A stretch of DNA of 64,000 nucleotides from Thiocapsa roseopersicina (GTDB taxonomy: Bacteria; Pseudomonadota; Gammaproteobacteria; Chromatiales; Chromatiaceae): positions 120,373 through 184,372 of the forward strand of contig NZ_FNNZ01000010.1 of assembly GCF_900106925.1 (NCBI RefSeq). The letters are read 5' to 3'. Under the pieces are notes generated by a model. The model was not told the DNA's origin. It saw nothing but the letters and a program-made list of their open reading frames with translations, and did not search any database. Shown piece after piece: positions 20,357 to 29,614 of this stretch; within the stretch, counting starts at the first letter, position 1, and every line of letters starts with the position of its first letter. A program made the translations under genes and the position numbers.

Positions 20357-20979
20357 GCGGGCGTCTTCGGGTCAGCGACCTACCGATCTGGTCCGCACGT
20401 CAGTGGATGCTCGCCGCCTTCTTCGTGGCCTCCGGGCTGTTGGGGTGGTGGCAGCTGCGCCCCGAACCCGAGCCGCCCGCGCCCGAGATCGAGCGCGCGC
20501 GACTTCCGGATTATGTCGTTGCCGGATTCACGGCCATGGAGACCGACGACACGGGCAAACCGAGCCGGCGTTTGGTCGCCGACGAGCTGCGCCAGTATGT
20601 GGAGGAGGATGTCTCGGAGCTGGATCGCCCGCGCATGACACTCTATCAGCGTGAAGGCGAGACCGAAGCCGAGCCTTGGCGCGCGCGTGCGGCCAGCGGC
20701 CTGGTCCTGCCCGGCGGCGAGGAGGTACGGCTCGAGGGGGCGGTGGAGCTCGAGCGCAAGGGCGACGCGAGTCGGCCCGCCACCCGTATGGAGACCGAGC
20801 TGATGCGCATCTGGCACGAGCGGGCCTTCGCCGAGACCGATCGGCCGGTCCAAGTCACCAGCGCGTTGGATCGGCTGACCGCGACCGGGATGCGTCTCTG
20901 GTACGACGAGCCGGTGCGTGCCCAGTTCGACGGACGCGCACATATCTTTATCGCACCCGAGCAGATCGAGGAGCCATGA
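20353..20979 (+). CDS. lptC: LPS export protein LptC
   Basis: A 208-residue bitopic protein. An N-terminal transmembrane helix (about residues 17-34, AAFFVASGLLGWWQL) anchors a periplasmic beta-jellyroll with the DYVVAGFTAMETDDTGKP segment typical of LptC. It hands LPS from the LptBFG transporter to LptA. The gene overlaps kdsC and lptA by four bases. Confidence 0.93.
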   Translation: MSGRLRVSDLPIWSARQWMLAAFFVASGLLGWWQLRPEPEPPAPEIERARLPDYVVAGFTAMETDDTGKPSRRLVADELRQYVEEDVSELDRPRMTLYQREGETEAEPWRARAASGLVLPGGEEVRLEGAVELERKGDASRPATRMETELMRIWHERAFAETDRPVQVTSALDRLTATGMRLWYDEPVRAQFDGRAHIFIAPEQIEEP

Positions 20980-21497
20980 GCGGCAGAGGATTCTACGAAC
21001 GTCGGCGCCGGGGCCTCGCCCTGGCCGCGCCTTTGGCCTTCGTCATCGCCTTCGCGTGCGCCCCGGCGGCGGCGCTCGAGGAGGATGCGAGCCAACCCAT
21101 CCTGATCGAAGCAGACGATGTCGAGGTCCTGGAGGCGGAGAACACCAGCATCTATGTCGGCAATGTCCAGGTCGACCAAGGGAGCATGCGGCTCCTCGGC
21201 GATCATGTGACCGTCTATCATCGCAGCGACCGTCGACCGCGCTTTATCATCGCACTCGGCGCGCCGGCCAGCTTCAAGCAGCTCCTCGACAACGACGAGG
21301 GCGAGGTCCTGGCCTTCGCCAAGCGCATGGAATACGACGCCGACAAGGACGAGCTCACCCTGATCGAGGACGCCTTGCTGATTCAGGGGGCCGACCGCGT
21401 CGCGAGCGAGCGCATCGTCTACGATCGCGCCCGCGCCCATTTCCGCGCAGGGGGCAGCGGACGGGTCAAGATCACCATCACGCCGGAGGAGGAATGA
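20976..21497 (+). CDS. lptA: LPS periplasmic bridge protein LptA
   Basis: A 173-residue protein with a signal peptide (LALAAPLAFVIAFACAPAAA). An OstA-like domain follows: PILIEADDVEVLEAENTSIYVGNV..QGSMRLLGDHVTVYH. It forms the periplasmic bridge for LPS. ATG 20976 overlaps the lptC stop. A palindromic repeat unit lies between it and lptB, unusual because lptA and lptB are normally almost adjacent. Confidence 0.94.
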   Translation: MSGRGFYERRRRGLALAAPLAFVIAFACAPAAALEEDASQPILIEADDVEVLEAENTSIYVGNVQVDQGSMRLLGDHVTVYHRSDRRPRFIIALGAPASFKQLLDNDEGEVLAFAKRMEYDADKDELTLIEDALLIQGADRVASERIVYDRARAHFRAGGSGRVKITITPEEE

Positions 21498-21499
21498 GG

Positions 21500-21585
21500 C
21501 TAAACCGCGTCCGATGCGACCGATAACCTCCGATCGGAGACCACCCTTGAACGATCCAAAGAGCCTCGGCGGAGACGCGGTTTAG
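21500..21585. repeat. Single palindromic unit between lptA and lptB
   Basis: An 86-bp unit with CTAAACCGCG and CGCGGTTTAG ends, so the outermost pair is C:G rather than T:A. It starts two bases after the lptA stop and ends one base before the lptB ATG, filling the junction inside an operon. Confidence 0.88.
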
Positions 21586-21586
21586 G

Positions 21587-22351
21587 ATGAACGATCTTGT
21601 TGCGGATTCCGACTTAGGCTCGGGCTCGACGACACTGCGCGCGGAGCATCTGAAGAAGAGCTATCGCGGCCGTCAGGTCCTGCGCGATGTGAGCGTCAGC
21701 GTGGCCGCCGGCGAGGTCGTGGGCCTGCTCGGACCGAACGGCGCAGGCAAGACCACCTGTTTCTATCTGATCGTCGGACTCATTCCGGCGGACGAGGGCC
21801 GCATCGCGCTGAGCGGGAAGGACATCACCCTGAAGCCGATGCACGCCCGCGCACGCGCCGGCCTGAGCTATCTGGCACAGGAGCCATCAGTATTTCGCAA
21901 GCTCAGCGCGCGCGACAATATCCTCGCCATCCTGGAGGCTCGCGGTGACCTGTCCCGGGCCGAGCGGAACCTGCGCTGCGAGCGCCTGCTCGAAGAGCTC
22001 GGGATCGCCCATGTCGGCGGATCGCTCGCGCTCAGCCTCTCGGGCGGGGAGCGACGGCGCTTGGAGATCGCGCGCGCGCTCGCGGTCGACCCCCTGGTGA
22101 TGCTGCTAGACGAGCCCTTCGCAGGCGTCGACCCCATCGCCGTCGGAGACATCAAGGCCATCGTGTCGCATCTGCGGGATCGCGGGATCGGCGTGCTGAT
22201 CACCGATCACAACGTGCGCGAGACGCTCGATATCTGCGACCGAGGCTACATCATCAGCTCGGGGTGCGTGATCGCGGCAGGCACCCCGGCGCAGCTGCTG
22301 GCCGATCAGCAGGTACGCGATGTCTACCTCGGCGCGGACTTTTCCATGTAG
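21587..22351 (+). CDS. lptB: LPS export ABC transporter ATPase LptB
   Basis: A 254-residue ABC ATPase driving LPS extraction through LptFG. Walker A GPNGAGKTTCFY, signature LSGGERRR, Walker B LVMLLDEPFAGVDP and switch ITDHNV are complete. The ATG is one base after a palindromic repeat end, so any ribosome site must lie within the repeat. The first 15 residues are longer than in E. coli. Confidence 0.96.
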   Translation: MNDLVADSDLGSGSTTLRAEHLKKSYRGRQVLRDVSVSVAAGEVVGLLGPNGAGKTTCFYLIVGLIPADEGRIALSGKDITLKPMHARARAGLSYLAQEPSVFRKLSARDNILAILEARGDLSRAERNLRCERLLEELGIAHVGGSLALSLSGGERRRLEIARALAVDPLVMLLDEPFAGVDPIAVGDIKAIVSHLRDRGIGVLITDHNVRETLDICDRGYIISSGCVIAAGTPAQLLADQQVRDVYLGADFSM

Positions 22352-22352
22352 G

Positions 22353-22461
22353 GGCGAAACGGCATGCAGATGGGAACGCGCATCGGTTGATGCTCGGCCC
22401 TCAGCTCCCAGCGCCCGAAGCCTCGGCGAAACGGCATGCAGATGGGAACGCGCATCGGTTG
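22353..22461. repeat. 37-bp direct repeat, two copies 72 bp apart
   Basis: Identical 37-base copies at 22353-22389 and 22425-22461 (each beginning GGCGAAACGGCATGCAGATG) flank a 35-base unique sequence. The spacing resembles a two-repeat CRISPR, but no cas gene is in the window. The remaining bases up to rpoN at 22605 hold no gene; the rpoN promoter should be there. Confidence 0.9.
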
Positions 22462-22604
22462 GCTGCTCTTTCCGAGATCTTGGGTGTAAGATGAGATCCT
22501 GCCTCGGCTGATGACGCCTTCACCGGACTGAAACGGCTAGAATCGAGCAGCATTGGCCACGGCGGCCACCTGATCGAACACCTCGAAAAGCGCATCCGCG
22601 ATTC

Positions 22605-24089
22605 ATGAAGCAATCCATCCAGCTTCGGCTCGGCCAACACCTGACCATGACGCCTCAGTTGCAGCAGGCGATCCGTCTGTTGCAGCTCTCGACACTGGAG
22701 CTCCAGAAGGAGATTCAGGAGGCGCTGGACACCAACCTGATGTTGGAGGAAGGCGACGAAGCGGACCGCTTCAACACCGGCGAGGTGCAGCAGTCGGGCA
22801 CGATCCAGAGCGAGGATATCGAAACACCGCGAGCTTCGGTCGAGCAATCCGTCGACCGCGAGATCCATGCCGAATCCAACGAGATGCCCGAGGAGCTGCC
22901 GGTCGACACGCTCTGGACCGACGTCTTCGACTCCTACCTGCCGAGCACGTCGCACGGCTCGGACGACGGCTCGGATTACGATCCCTTTGCCCAACAGAGC
23001 CGCCCTCAGACCCTGCTCGACCACCTTGCCTGGCAGCTCAACCTCTGCAAACTGAGCGAGCGCGACAACATGATCGCCCAAGCGGTGATCGATTCGATCG
23101 ACGCCGACGGCTATCTGCGCATCGATGTCGAAGAGCTGCTCCTGACCATCGACCATCCCGAGATCAGTGCCGAGGAGGTGGAGGCGGTCATTCACCGCAT
23201 TCAGTCCTTCGACCCGCCGGGCGTGGGTGCGCGCAACCTCCCCGAGTGCCTGCTGATCCAACTGAGCCAGCTGCCCCCTCAAACGCCTTGGCGAAGCGCC
23301 GCGACGGCGATCTGCCGCGACGGTTTCGAGCATCTGGCCAAGCGCGACGTCGCCTCCCTGGTGCGTCAGCTGAAGGAATCCGAGGAGACCGTCGCAGGCT
23401 CGCTGACACTGATCCGTGGACTCAATCCGCGCCCCGGCAGCCTGATCGCCGGCACGCCGGCCCAGTATGTCGTCCCGGATATCTTCGTGCGCAAACGCGA
23501 GGGCCGATGGTCGGTCGAGCTAAATCCCGAGTCGACGCCTAAACTCAGAGTAAACGCCGACTACGCGCGCCTGATCCGTCGCGCCGATCAAAGCGCGGAC
23601 GGCGTCACCTTGAAGAGCCATTTGCAGGAGGCACGCTGGTTCATCAAGAGCCTGGCCAGCCGCAACGACACGGTGCTGCGCGTCGGGGCGAAGATCGTCG
23701 AGATGCAGCAGGAGTTCTTCGAGCACGGGGACGAGGCAATGAAGCCGATGGTGCTGCGCGATGTCGCCGAGGCGTTGGAGCTTCACGAGTCGACCGTATC
23801 TCGAGTGACCACGCAGAAATACATGCACACGCCGCGGGGGACCTTCGAGTTCAAGTATTTCTTTTCCTCGCACGTCAACACCGCTTCCGGCGGCGAATGC
23901 TCGTCGACCGCCATTCGTGCCCTGATCCGCAAGCTGATCGCCGGCGAGTCCTCGAGAAAGCCCATGAGCGACAGCAAGATCGCCCTGGAGCTCGCCGACC
24001 AGGGGATCAATGTCGCGCGGCGAACCGTCGCCAAGTACCGCGAGGCCATGGGGGTTCCACCCTCGAACGAGCGCAAGCGCCTGGATTGA
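22605..24089 (+). CDS. rpoN: RNA polymerase sigma-54 factor
   Basis: A 494-residue sigma-54. The Q-rich region I (MKQSIQLRLGQHLTMTPQLQQAIRLLQLS), an acidic region II and the core-binding domain are followed by the helix-turn-helix DVAEALELHESTVSRVTTQKYM. The C-terminal RpoN box (ARRTVAKYREAMGV) is present. It serves promoters with -24/-12 elements and needs AAA+ activators. Its position upstream of hpf and ptsN is conserved. Confidence 0.96.
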   Translation: MKQSIQLRLGQHLTMTPQLQQAIRLLQLSTLELQKEIQEALDTNLMLEEGDEADRFNTGEVQQSGTIQSEDIETPRASVEQSVDREIHAESNEMPEELPVDTLWTDVFDSYLPSTSHGSDDGSDYDPFAQQSRPQTLLDHLAWQLNLCKLSERDNMIAQAVIDSIDADGYLRIDVEELLLTIDHPEISAEEVEAVIHRIQSFDPPGVGARNLPECLLIQLSQLPPQTPWRSAATAICRDGFEHLAKRDVASLVRQLKESEETVAGSLTLIRGLNPRPGSLIAGTPAQYVVPDIFVRKREGRWSVELNPESTPKLRVNADYARLIRRADQSADGVTLKSHLQEARWFIKSLASRNDTVLRVGAKIVEMQQEFFEHGDEAMKPMVLRDVAEALELHESTVSRVTTQKYMHTPRGTFEFKYFFSSHVNTASGGECSSTAIRALIRKLIAGESSRKPMSDSKIALELADQGINVARRTVAKYREAMGVPPSNERKRLD

Positions 24090-24119
24090 CAGGCCGTTTG
24101 AACCATAAGGAGTCACAAG

Positions 24120-24455
24120 ATGCAGATCAACCTGACGGGTCATCACATCGACGTCACCGACGCGCTGAAAGGCTACGTCGACACGAAGTTCGAGCGCCTT
24201 GCGCGGCACTTCGACCACGTCATCAACGCTCACGTCATTCTGAGCGTCGAGAAGCTTGCCCAAAAGGCGGAAGCCACACTGCATATCAACGGCAGCAAGG
24301 TCTTTGCCGACTCGGTCCACGAGGACATGTATGCCGCGATCGACGGGCTGATCGACAAGCTCGATCGCCAAGTGCTGCGCCACAAGGAGAAAAAGAGCGA
24401 TCATCGCGCCGCAAGCCCGAAGGTGAGCGAGGCCGAGGAGTCCGATCAGAGCTGA
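24120..24455 (+). CDS. hpf: Short ribosome hibernation promoting factor
   Basis: A 111-residue HPF/YhbH-type protein starting MQINLTGHHIDVTDALKGYV. It binds the 30S subunit in stationary phase and helps form inactive 100S ribosomes. Length shows the short form without the C-terminal dimerisation domain. It is preceded by an AAGGAG ribosome site 30 bases after rpoN. Confidence 0.93.
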   Translation: MQINLTGHHIDVTDALKGYVDTKFERLARHFDHVINAHVILSVEKLAQKAEATLHINGSKVFADSVHEDMYAAIDGLIDKLDRQVLRHKEKKSDHRAASPKVSEAEESDQS

Positions 24456-24702
24456 CGCCCCCGGCGGGCGTCGCGCAAACGCCGGGAAAACCTCCGATGG
24501 AGCGTCTTTGCCCCGTCGGAGGCATTCAACGAACGGGATCGGGCATGAAGGCCGGTATGCGGGATCGCCGGCCCCGGCCAGACATCCGAGGATATTCAGC
24601 ATCCATGACCACACACCCTCGCCCGCCGTCGCTGCGCGGGCATCGATCCAAGAGCCACCAGCTGCAGCGCTGCGCGCCCGCAGCGCACGGGAGCCGATAC
24701 CG

Positions 24703-25152
24703 ATGCTCAGCCCCGATCTGATCAACGAGGCCCGGATCGGTCAGGGGCTCGAGATTTCCAGCAAGAAGCGTTTGCTTGAAACCCTTGCCGAGCTGCTCGC
24801 CAACGATCACCCCCGTTTGAGCACGGAGAGCGTCTTCGAGCGCCTCCTGGAGCGCGAACGCCTCGGCAGCACCGGGCTCGGTCACGGTGTTGCCCTGCCC
24901 CATGCGCGGATCAAGGAGGTCTCTCAGGTCATCGGGGCTTTCGTGCAAACCGCACGAGGGGTGGATTACGACGCAGCCGACGGCGAGCCGGTCGATCTGG
25001 CCTTCGCGCTCCTGGTTCCGGAGACCGCGACCGAGGAGCACCTCCAACTGCTCGCCCATTTGGCAAGTCGCTTCAGCGAGTCGGCAACCCGCGCACGCCT
25101 GCGCGATGCGGGCTCGCCCACGGCCATTCTGGACCTTCTGAAAGCGACCTAG
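24703..25152 (+). CDS. ptsN: PTS-Ntr EIIA component PtsN
   Basis: A 149-residue EIIA of the fructose/nitrogen type with the phosphorylated His67 in GVALPHARI. The start is ATG 24703; the frame upstream is open but not conserved. EIIA-Ntr regulates rather than transports, for example potassium uptake and nitrogen responses, according to its phosphorylation state. It is followed 22 bases later by hprK. Confidence 0.92.
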   Translation: MLSPDLINEARIGQGLEISSKKRLLETLAELLANDHPRLSTESVFERLLERERLGSTGLGHGVALPHARIKEVSQVIGAFVQTARGVDYDAADGEPVDLAFALLVPETATEEHLQLLAHLASRFSESATRARLRDAGSPTAILDLLKAT

Positions 25153-25174
25153 CACTCGAGTGCGGCCGCCGGCG

Positions 25175-26137
25175 ATGATCGAAACCCTTCAATCTCTGAT
25201 CTCGCAGACCGGGCCGCGGCTCAAGCTGCGCTGGCTCACGCCCGAGCCGGCGACCCCGCGACCGTTGCGCGGCGACGATCCGGGTCGCTCGCGGCAGTCT
25301 CTTATCGGCTCCCTGAACTGCATCCATCCCAATCGTCTGCAGGTTATCGGACACGCGGAGCTGCTCTACCTGGCGGATCTGGGCCGGACCGCCTTCGGCG
25401 AGACCGTGGAGAAACTCTTCTCGGATCATCCGACCGCCGTCATCTTCTCCGACGGCATCGACCCGGAGCCCGCCTTCCGCGAGGCCGCCGAGCAGACACG
25501 TACGCCGCTGCTCGGCTCCTCGCTCGGCGACGAGGAGCTGATCAATCATCTGCGTTACTTCCTCACCCATGCGCTCGCCGAGCGTCGTACGGTGCACGGG
25601 GTCTTCATCGAGGTTCTGGGCATGGGCGTCCTCCTGGTCGGCGATCCGGCCGTCGGCAAGAGCGAGCTGGCGCTCGATCTGATCGCGCGCGGCCATCGGC
25701 TCATCGCCGACGACGCACCCCGGTTCGCACGCATTGCCCCGGAGACCTTGGAAGGCACCTGCCCCGAAGCCCTGCGCGATTTCCTCGAGGTCCGCGGCCT
25801 GGGGATTCTCAACATCCGCGCCATGTTCGGAGAAGGCGCCGTCGTGCGCAGCAAGACATTGAACCTGATCATCGATCTTCAGCCGCTCGACAAACAACAG
25901 CTCGAGTGTATCGACCGGCTCAGCGGCAGCCTCTCGGTGCGCAACATCCTCGGGGTCGCCGTCCCCAAGATCACGATGCCGGTCGCACCCGGCCGCAACC
26001 TGGCAATCCTGGTGGAGGCGGCCGTGCGACACCAGATTCTGCGTATCCGCGGCTACGATGCCGGAGTCGACTTCGTCGACCGCCAGGCCCGCGCCATCAG
26101 CATCGATCGCCCCGACCCGCCGAGATCACCGTCATGA
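25175..26137 (+). CDS. hprK: HPr kinase/phosphorylase
   Basis: A 320-residue HPrK from ATG 25175 (a GTG at 25160 adds five residues). The N-terminal DRTGG-like domain is followed by Walker A GDPAVGKSELALDL, the IADDAPRFARI segment and the signature LEVRGLGILNIRAMFG. It phosphorylates and dephosphorylates HPr at Ser46. Enteric bacteria lack it, but many proteobacteria keep it in this cluster. The HPr encoded downstream has Ser46, so the pair should be functional. Confidence 0.95.
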   Translation: MIETLQSLISQTGPRLKLRWLTPEPATPRPLRGDDPGRSRQSLIGSLNCIHPNRLQVIGHAELLYLADLGRTAFGETVEKLFSDHPTAVIFSDGIDPEPAFREAAEQTRTPLLGSSLGDEELINHLRYFLTHALAERRTVHGVFIEVLGMGVLLVGDPAVGKSELALDLIARGHRLIADDAPRFARIAPETLEGTCPEALRDFLEVRGLGILNIRAMFGEGAVVRSKTLNLIIDLQPLDKQQLECIDRLSGSLSVRNILGVAVPKITMPVAPGRNLAILVEAAVRHQILRIRGYDAGVDFVDRQARAISIDRPDPPRSPS

Positions 26138-27063
26138 CGCAACCACCGGCAGAGGAGCAGGCGCGCGAACGACCGCGGAACGTCGGCAAACCGATGAGGC
26201 TCGTCATCCTCAGCGGCCTCTCCGGCTCGGGCAAGAGCGTTGCGCTCCATACCCTCGAGGACGTGGGCTTCTACTGCATCGACAACCTGCCGCTCTTCCT
26301 CCTGCAGGATCTCGCCCTCGGACTGCACGAGGGACTCGACGACGTCTTCACCATGACCGCGGTCGGAATCGACGCCCGCACCAGCCCGAGCACCGGCCCG
26401 GACGAGCTCCGACACCTTCCCGAGCTGGTTCGCTCGGCACGCGAGCGCGGCATCGGATGCGATGTCCTCTTTCTCGACGCCCAGACCGAAACCCTGATCA
26501 AGCGCTTCAGCGAGACTCGTCGCAAGCATCCGTTGACCCGAGGCGACCGCTCGCTGCCGGAGGCGATCGCGCTCGAGCGCCGACTCCTCGAGCCAATCCG
26601 AAGCTGCGCCGATATCCGTATCGACACCACCCAGACCAATGTCCACGAGCTGCGCGATCTCGTGCGCGGACGTCTGGTGGGCGGCGCCTCGCCGAAGGCG
26701 TCCATACTGCTGCAGTCCTTCGGCTTCAAGCACGGGGTCCCGCACGATGTGGACTTCGTCTTCGACCTGCGCAGCCTGCCCAATCCGCATTGGCAACCCG
26801 AGCTGCGACGCTTGAGCGGACGCGATCGACCCGTAATGGAATTCCTCGATTCCGCCGAAGCCTTTGGCCGAATGCGCGCCGATATCCAGGGGTTTTTCGA
26901 TCGCTGGATCCCCAGCTTCGAGACGGACGGGCGCAGCTATCTCACGATTGCGATCGGCTGCACGGGCGGTCAGCACCGCTCGGTCTATATGACCGAATCA
27001 CTGCGGCGTCATTTCGAGGCCGACGGCCATCAGGTGATGGTCCGTCATCGGGATCTGCCTTGA
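26134..27063 (+). CDS. rapZ: RNase adapter protein RapZ
   Basis: A 309-residue protein with Walker A LSGLSGSGKSVAL, the GIDARTS segment and the conserved C-terminal IGCTGGQHRSVY. In E. coli RapZ binds the sRNA GlmZ, presents it to RNase E and senses glucosamine-6-phosphate. Whether GlmY/GlmZ exist here cannot be seen. ATG 26134 overlaps the hprK stop; the first 20 residues are not conserved. Confidence 0.94.
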   Translation: MTQPPAEEQARERPRNVGKPMRLVILSGLSGSGKSVALHTLEDVGFYCIDNLPLFLLQDLALGLHEGLDDVFTMTAVGIDARTSPSTGPDELRHLPELVRSARERGIGCDVLFLDAQTETLIKRFSETRRKHPLTRGDRSLPEAIALERRLLEPIRSCADIRIDTTQTNVHELRDLVRGRLVGGASPKASILLQSFGFKHGVPHDVDFVFDLRSLPNPHWQPELRRLSGRDRPVMEFLDSAEAFGRMRADIQGFFDRWIPSFETDGRSYLTIAIGCTGGQHRSVYMTESLRRHFEADGHQVMVRHRDLP

Positions 27064-27467
27064 GCGTCGGCATCCTGATGATGACCCATCATCCGTGCGG
27101 CGAGGATCTGCTACGGGTCGCAACGGCGATTCTCGGCGGACGCCCGCCGGGGGTGGAGGCGATGGAGGTCGTCAACGATGTGCCCTGCGAGATCGTGACA
27201 GCGGAAGCCGCCGAGCGCCTGGAGCGCTTGGACACGGGCGAGGGTGTCCTGATCCTGACCGATCTTTACGGCTCGACACCGGCCAATGTCGCGGTATCGC
27301 TGCTCGCGATCCATGAGCGGTCGAGAGTCATCGCAGGACTGAACCTACCCATGTTGTTGCGTGCCCTGACCTATGCCGCGCTCGACCTGGATGCCGTGGC
27401 CGAGAAGGCCCTGCAGGGTGGGCGCGACGGCGTCCTGCTCTGCTCGCGACGAGACGACCGCACATGA
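27060..27467 (+). CDS. PTS EIIA component, mannose type
   Basis: A 135-residue EIIA-Man domain. The start is TTG 27060 overlapping the rapZ stop (27061-27063); this gives the family N-terminus MSVGILMMTHH with phosphorylated His10. The LTDLYGSTPANV segment matches the family's second conserved block. No mannose EIIB, IIC or IID is nearby, so it probably acts as a regulatory or accessory phosphate acceptor in the PTS relay. Confidence 0.88.
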   Translation: MSVGILMMTHHPCGEDLLRVATAILGGRPPGVEAMEVVNDVPCEIVTAEAAERLERLDTGEGVLILTDLYGSTPANVAVSLLAIHERSRVIAGLNLPMLLRALTYAALDLDAVAEKALQGGRDGVLLCSRRDDRT

Positions 27468-27733
27468 TTCGCAAAGAGATCGAGATCCTCAACAAGCTGG
27501 GTCTGCATGCCCGTGCGGCGGCCAAGCTCGTGCAATGCGCCGGGCGTTTCGCGAGCCATGTGGAGATCGAGCGGCGCGGTCAAAGCGTCAACGGCAAGAG
27601 CATCATGGGCGTGATGATGCTGGCCGCGAGTCAGGGCACCCGGATCACGGTCGAGGCCGCCGGCGAGGACGAGGATGCCGCCATGGCGGCGATCGAGGCA
27701 TTGATCGGCGATCGCTTCGGAGAGTCGGAATGA
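27464..27733 (+). CDS. ptsH: Phosphocarrier protein HPr
   Basis: An 89-residue HPr. His15 in LGLHARAA takes phosphate from EI, and Ser46 in NGKSIMG is the HPrK target. It overlaps both neighbours by four bases. With HPrK next door it can link energy or metabolite state to EIIA-Ntr. Confidence 0.96.
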   Translation: MIRKEIEILNKLGLHARAAAKLVQCAGRFASHVEIERRGQSVNGKSIMGVMMLAASQGTRITVEAAGEDEDAAMAAIEALIGDRFGESE

Positions 27734-29472
27734 CCACCGCCTTTCAGGGGATCGGCATCTCCACCAGTCGCTCGCTCGCCCTCGGGCCCGCCTTCGTGGA
27801 CGGGCGCGGCGGCCATACCGTGTCGCAATCCGCCATCACGGCCGACCAGGTCGCCGCCGAAATCGAACGTCTCGACTTGGCCGTCATGGCGGCCCGCCAG
27901 GCCCTGAAGGCGGTGCGCAACCAGATCCCGCATCACACGCCGCTCAACATCGCCGAGTTCATCGACACGCACCTTCTGATGCTCGAGGACGCCGCCTTGG
28001 TCGAGGAGGTGCGCCGCATCGTTGCCGAGCAGCTGTGCAATGCCGAGTGGGCGCTGCAACGGCAACGCGACACCCTGGTGCGGGTCTTCGACGAGATGGA
28101 CGACCCCTATCTGCGCACCCGCCGCGACGACGTCGAGCATGTCGTTCAGCAGATTCAGACCTTCCTGCAGGGCGCGGCCGTGCAAAGCGAGCCCTCGACT
28201 CGGGATCTGGAGGGCCGGGTCGTGGTGGCGCGCGACCTCGCGCCCGCGGATGCGATCCTCCTGCGTCATCGCGGTGCGGTCGCATTCGTGACCGAGTTCG
28301 GCGGCCCCATGTCCCACACGGCCATCCTGGCGCGCAGCCTGGGGGTGCCCGCCGTGATGGGCATCCACAACATCACACGCTATCTGCGCCAGGGCGAGCT
28401 CATCCTGGTCGACGGCGAGACCGGCACGGTTCTTGCTGATGCCGACCCCCTGACCCTGACTTTTTTCCGCGACCGCCTGCGCGCAGCAGAAGCCCGTCAG
28501 GTGCGCCTGCGCGGTCTGGTTGGACGAGCCTCGGTCACACGCGACGGGGTCGAGATCGGCCTCCTCGCGAATCTCGAGCTCCCCGAGGACGTCGAGCTTG
28601 CGAAGGCCAACGGGGCCAGCGGGGTCGGACTCTACCGGACCGAATTCCTCTACATGAATCGCCGGGATCTCCCCGACGAGGAGGAGCATCTGGCGAGCTA
28701 TGCCGAGATCGTCGCCGGGCTCGGCGGGCTCCCCGTGACCATCCGGACGTTGGACCTGGGGGTCGACAAGCGCGTCGATACCCTGTTCGAGCCGGGCCCT
28801 GGGGTCTCGAACCCGGCGCTGGGATTACGCGCGATCCGACTCTGCCTGAAGGAGCCCGATCTCTTCCGACCGCAGCTGCGTGCGATCCTGCGTGCCTCCG
28901 CGATCGGCCCAATCCGTCTGATGCTGCCGCTCGTCTCCAACGTCCACGAGGTCGATACGGTTCTCGCGCTGATCCGGCAGATCAAGACTCAGCTCGACCG
29001 CGACGGGCTGGATTACGACCCGAGCCTTCCGATCGGCGCCATGATCGAGGTTCCCGCTGCAGCCCTCTGCGCACGCGCGCTCGCGCGCCGACTGGATTTT
29101 CTGTCGATCGGCACCAACGACCTCATCCAGTACACGCTGGCGATCGACAGACTCGACGACAGCGTCAACTATCTCTTCGACCCCACCCACCCGGCCATCC
29201 TGCGCCTGGTCCGCATGACCATCGATGCCGCGCGCGAGGTGAATCGACCGGTCAGCATGTGCGGCGAAATGGCGGGCGATCCGCGCTTCACCCGTCTGCT
29301 TCTCGGAATGGGGCTACGCGAATTCAGCATGCAGCCCGGCGCCATCCTGGATGTCAAAGAGGTCGTACTTCAGGCCGACACGTTCGACCTGAAACGCCGA
29401 ACCGCCGCGCTGTATGCCCGTCTCGACGACAGGGACCCGGGTGCCTTGATCGATGAGCTCAACGCCGCTTAA
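27730..29472 (+). CDS. ptsI: PEP-protein phosphotransferase (enzyme I)
   Basis: A 580-residue enzyme I. It has the N-terminal HPr-binding helices, the phosphohistidine segment GGPMSHTAILARSLGVPAV, and the PEP-binding barrel with GVGLYRTEFLYM, NPALGLRAIR and MCGEMAGD. There is no GAF domain, so it is EI rather than EI-Ntr (PtsP). It completes a phosphorelay without a sugar permease. The TAA stop is provided by a palindromic repeat end. Confidence 0.95.
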   Translation: MTTAFQGIGISTSRSLALGPAFVDGRGGHTVSQSAITADQVAAEIERLDLAVMAARQALKAVRNQIPHHTPLNIAEFIDTHLLMLEDAALVEEVRRIVAEQLCNAEWALQRQRDTLVRVFDEMDDPYLRTRRDDVEHVVQQIQTFLQGAAVQSEPSTRDLEGRVVVARDLAPADAILLRHRGAVAFVTEFGGPMSHTAILARSLGVPAVMGIHNITRYLRQGELILVDGETGTVLADADPLTLTFFRDRLRAAEARQVRLRGLVGRASVTRDGVEIGLLANLELPEDVELAKANGASGVGLYRTEFLYMNRRDLPDEEEHLASYAEIVAGLGGLPVTIRTLDLGVDKRVDTLFEPGPGVSNPALGLRAIRLCLKEPDLFRPQLRAILRASAIGPIRLMLPLVSNVHEVDTVLALIRQIKTQLDRDGLDYDPSLPIGAMIEVPAAALCARALARRLDFLSIGTNDLIQYTLAIDRLDDSVNYLFDPTHPAILRLVRMTIDAAREVNRPVSMCGEMAGDPRFTRLLLGMGLREFSMQPGAILDVKEVVLQADTFDLKRRTAALYARLDDRDPGALIDELNAA

Positions 29473-29555
29473 ACCGCGTCCGACGGTCTCAATCGATGTC
29501 GGCATGAAAACGGCACCATCGAGGCCATCAAAGACCTTTTCCCTGACGCGGTTTA
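29469..29555. repeat. Palindromic unit at the ptsI stop
   Basis: An 87-bp unit with perfect TTAAACCGCGTC / GACGCGGTTTAA ends. It contains the ptsI stop codon. Its internal right half resembles the first unit at 128-214. Confidence 0.88.
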
Positions 29556-29614
29556 AGAAAAGGAAAATCTAAAGAGACGATGCAGAATCGAGGTGAACAC
29601 CTTGATTCACCCGT

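Noticed and set aside
22353..22461. CRISPR array
   Set aside because: Only two repeats, no palindromy in the repeat, no cas genes in the window; kept as a direct repeat.
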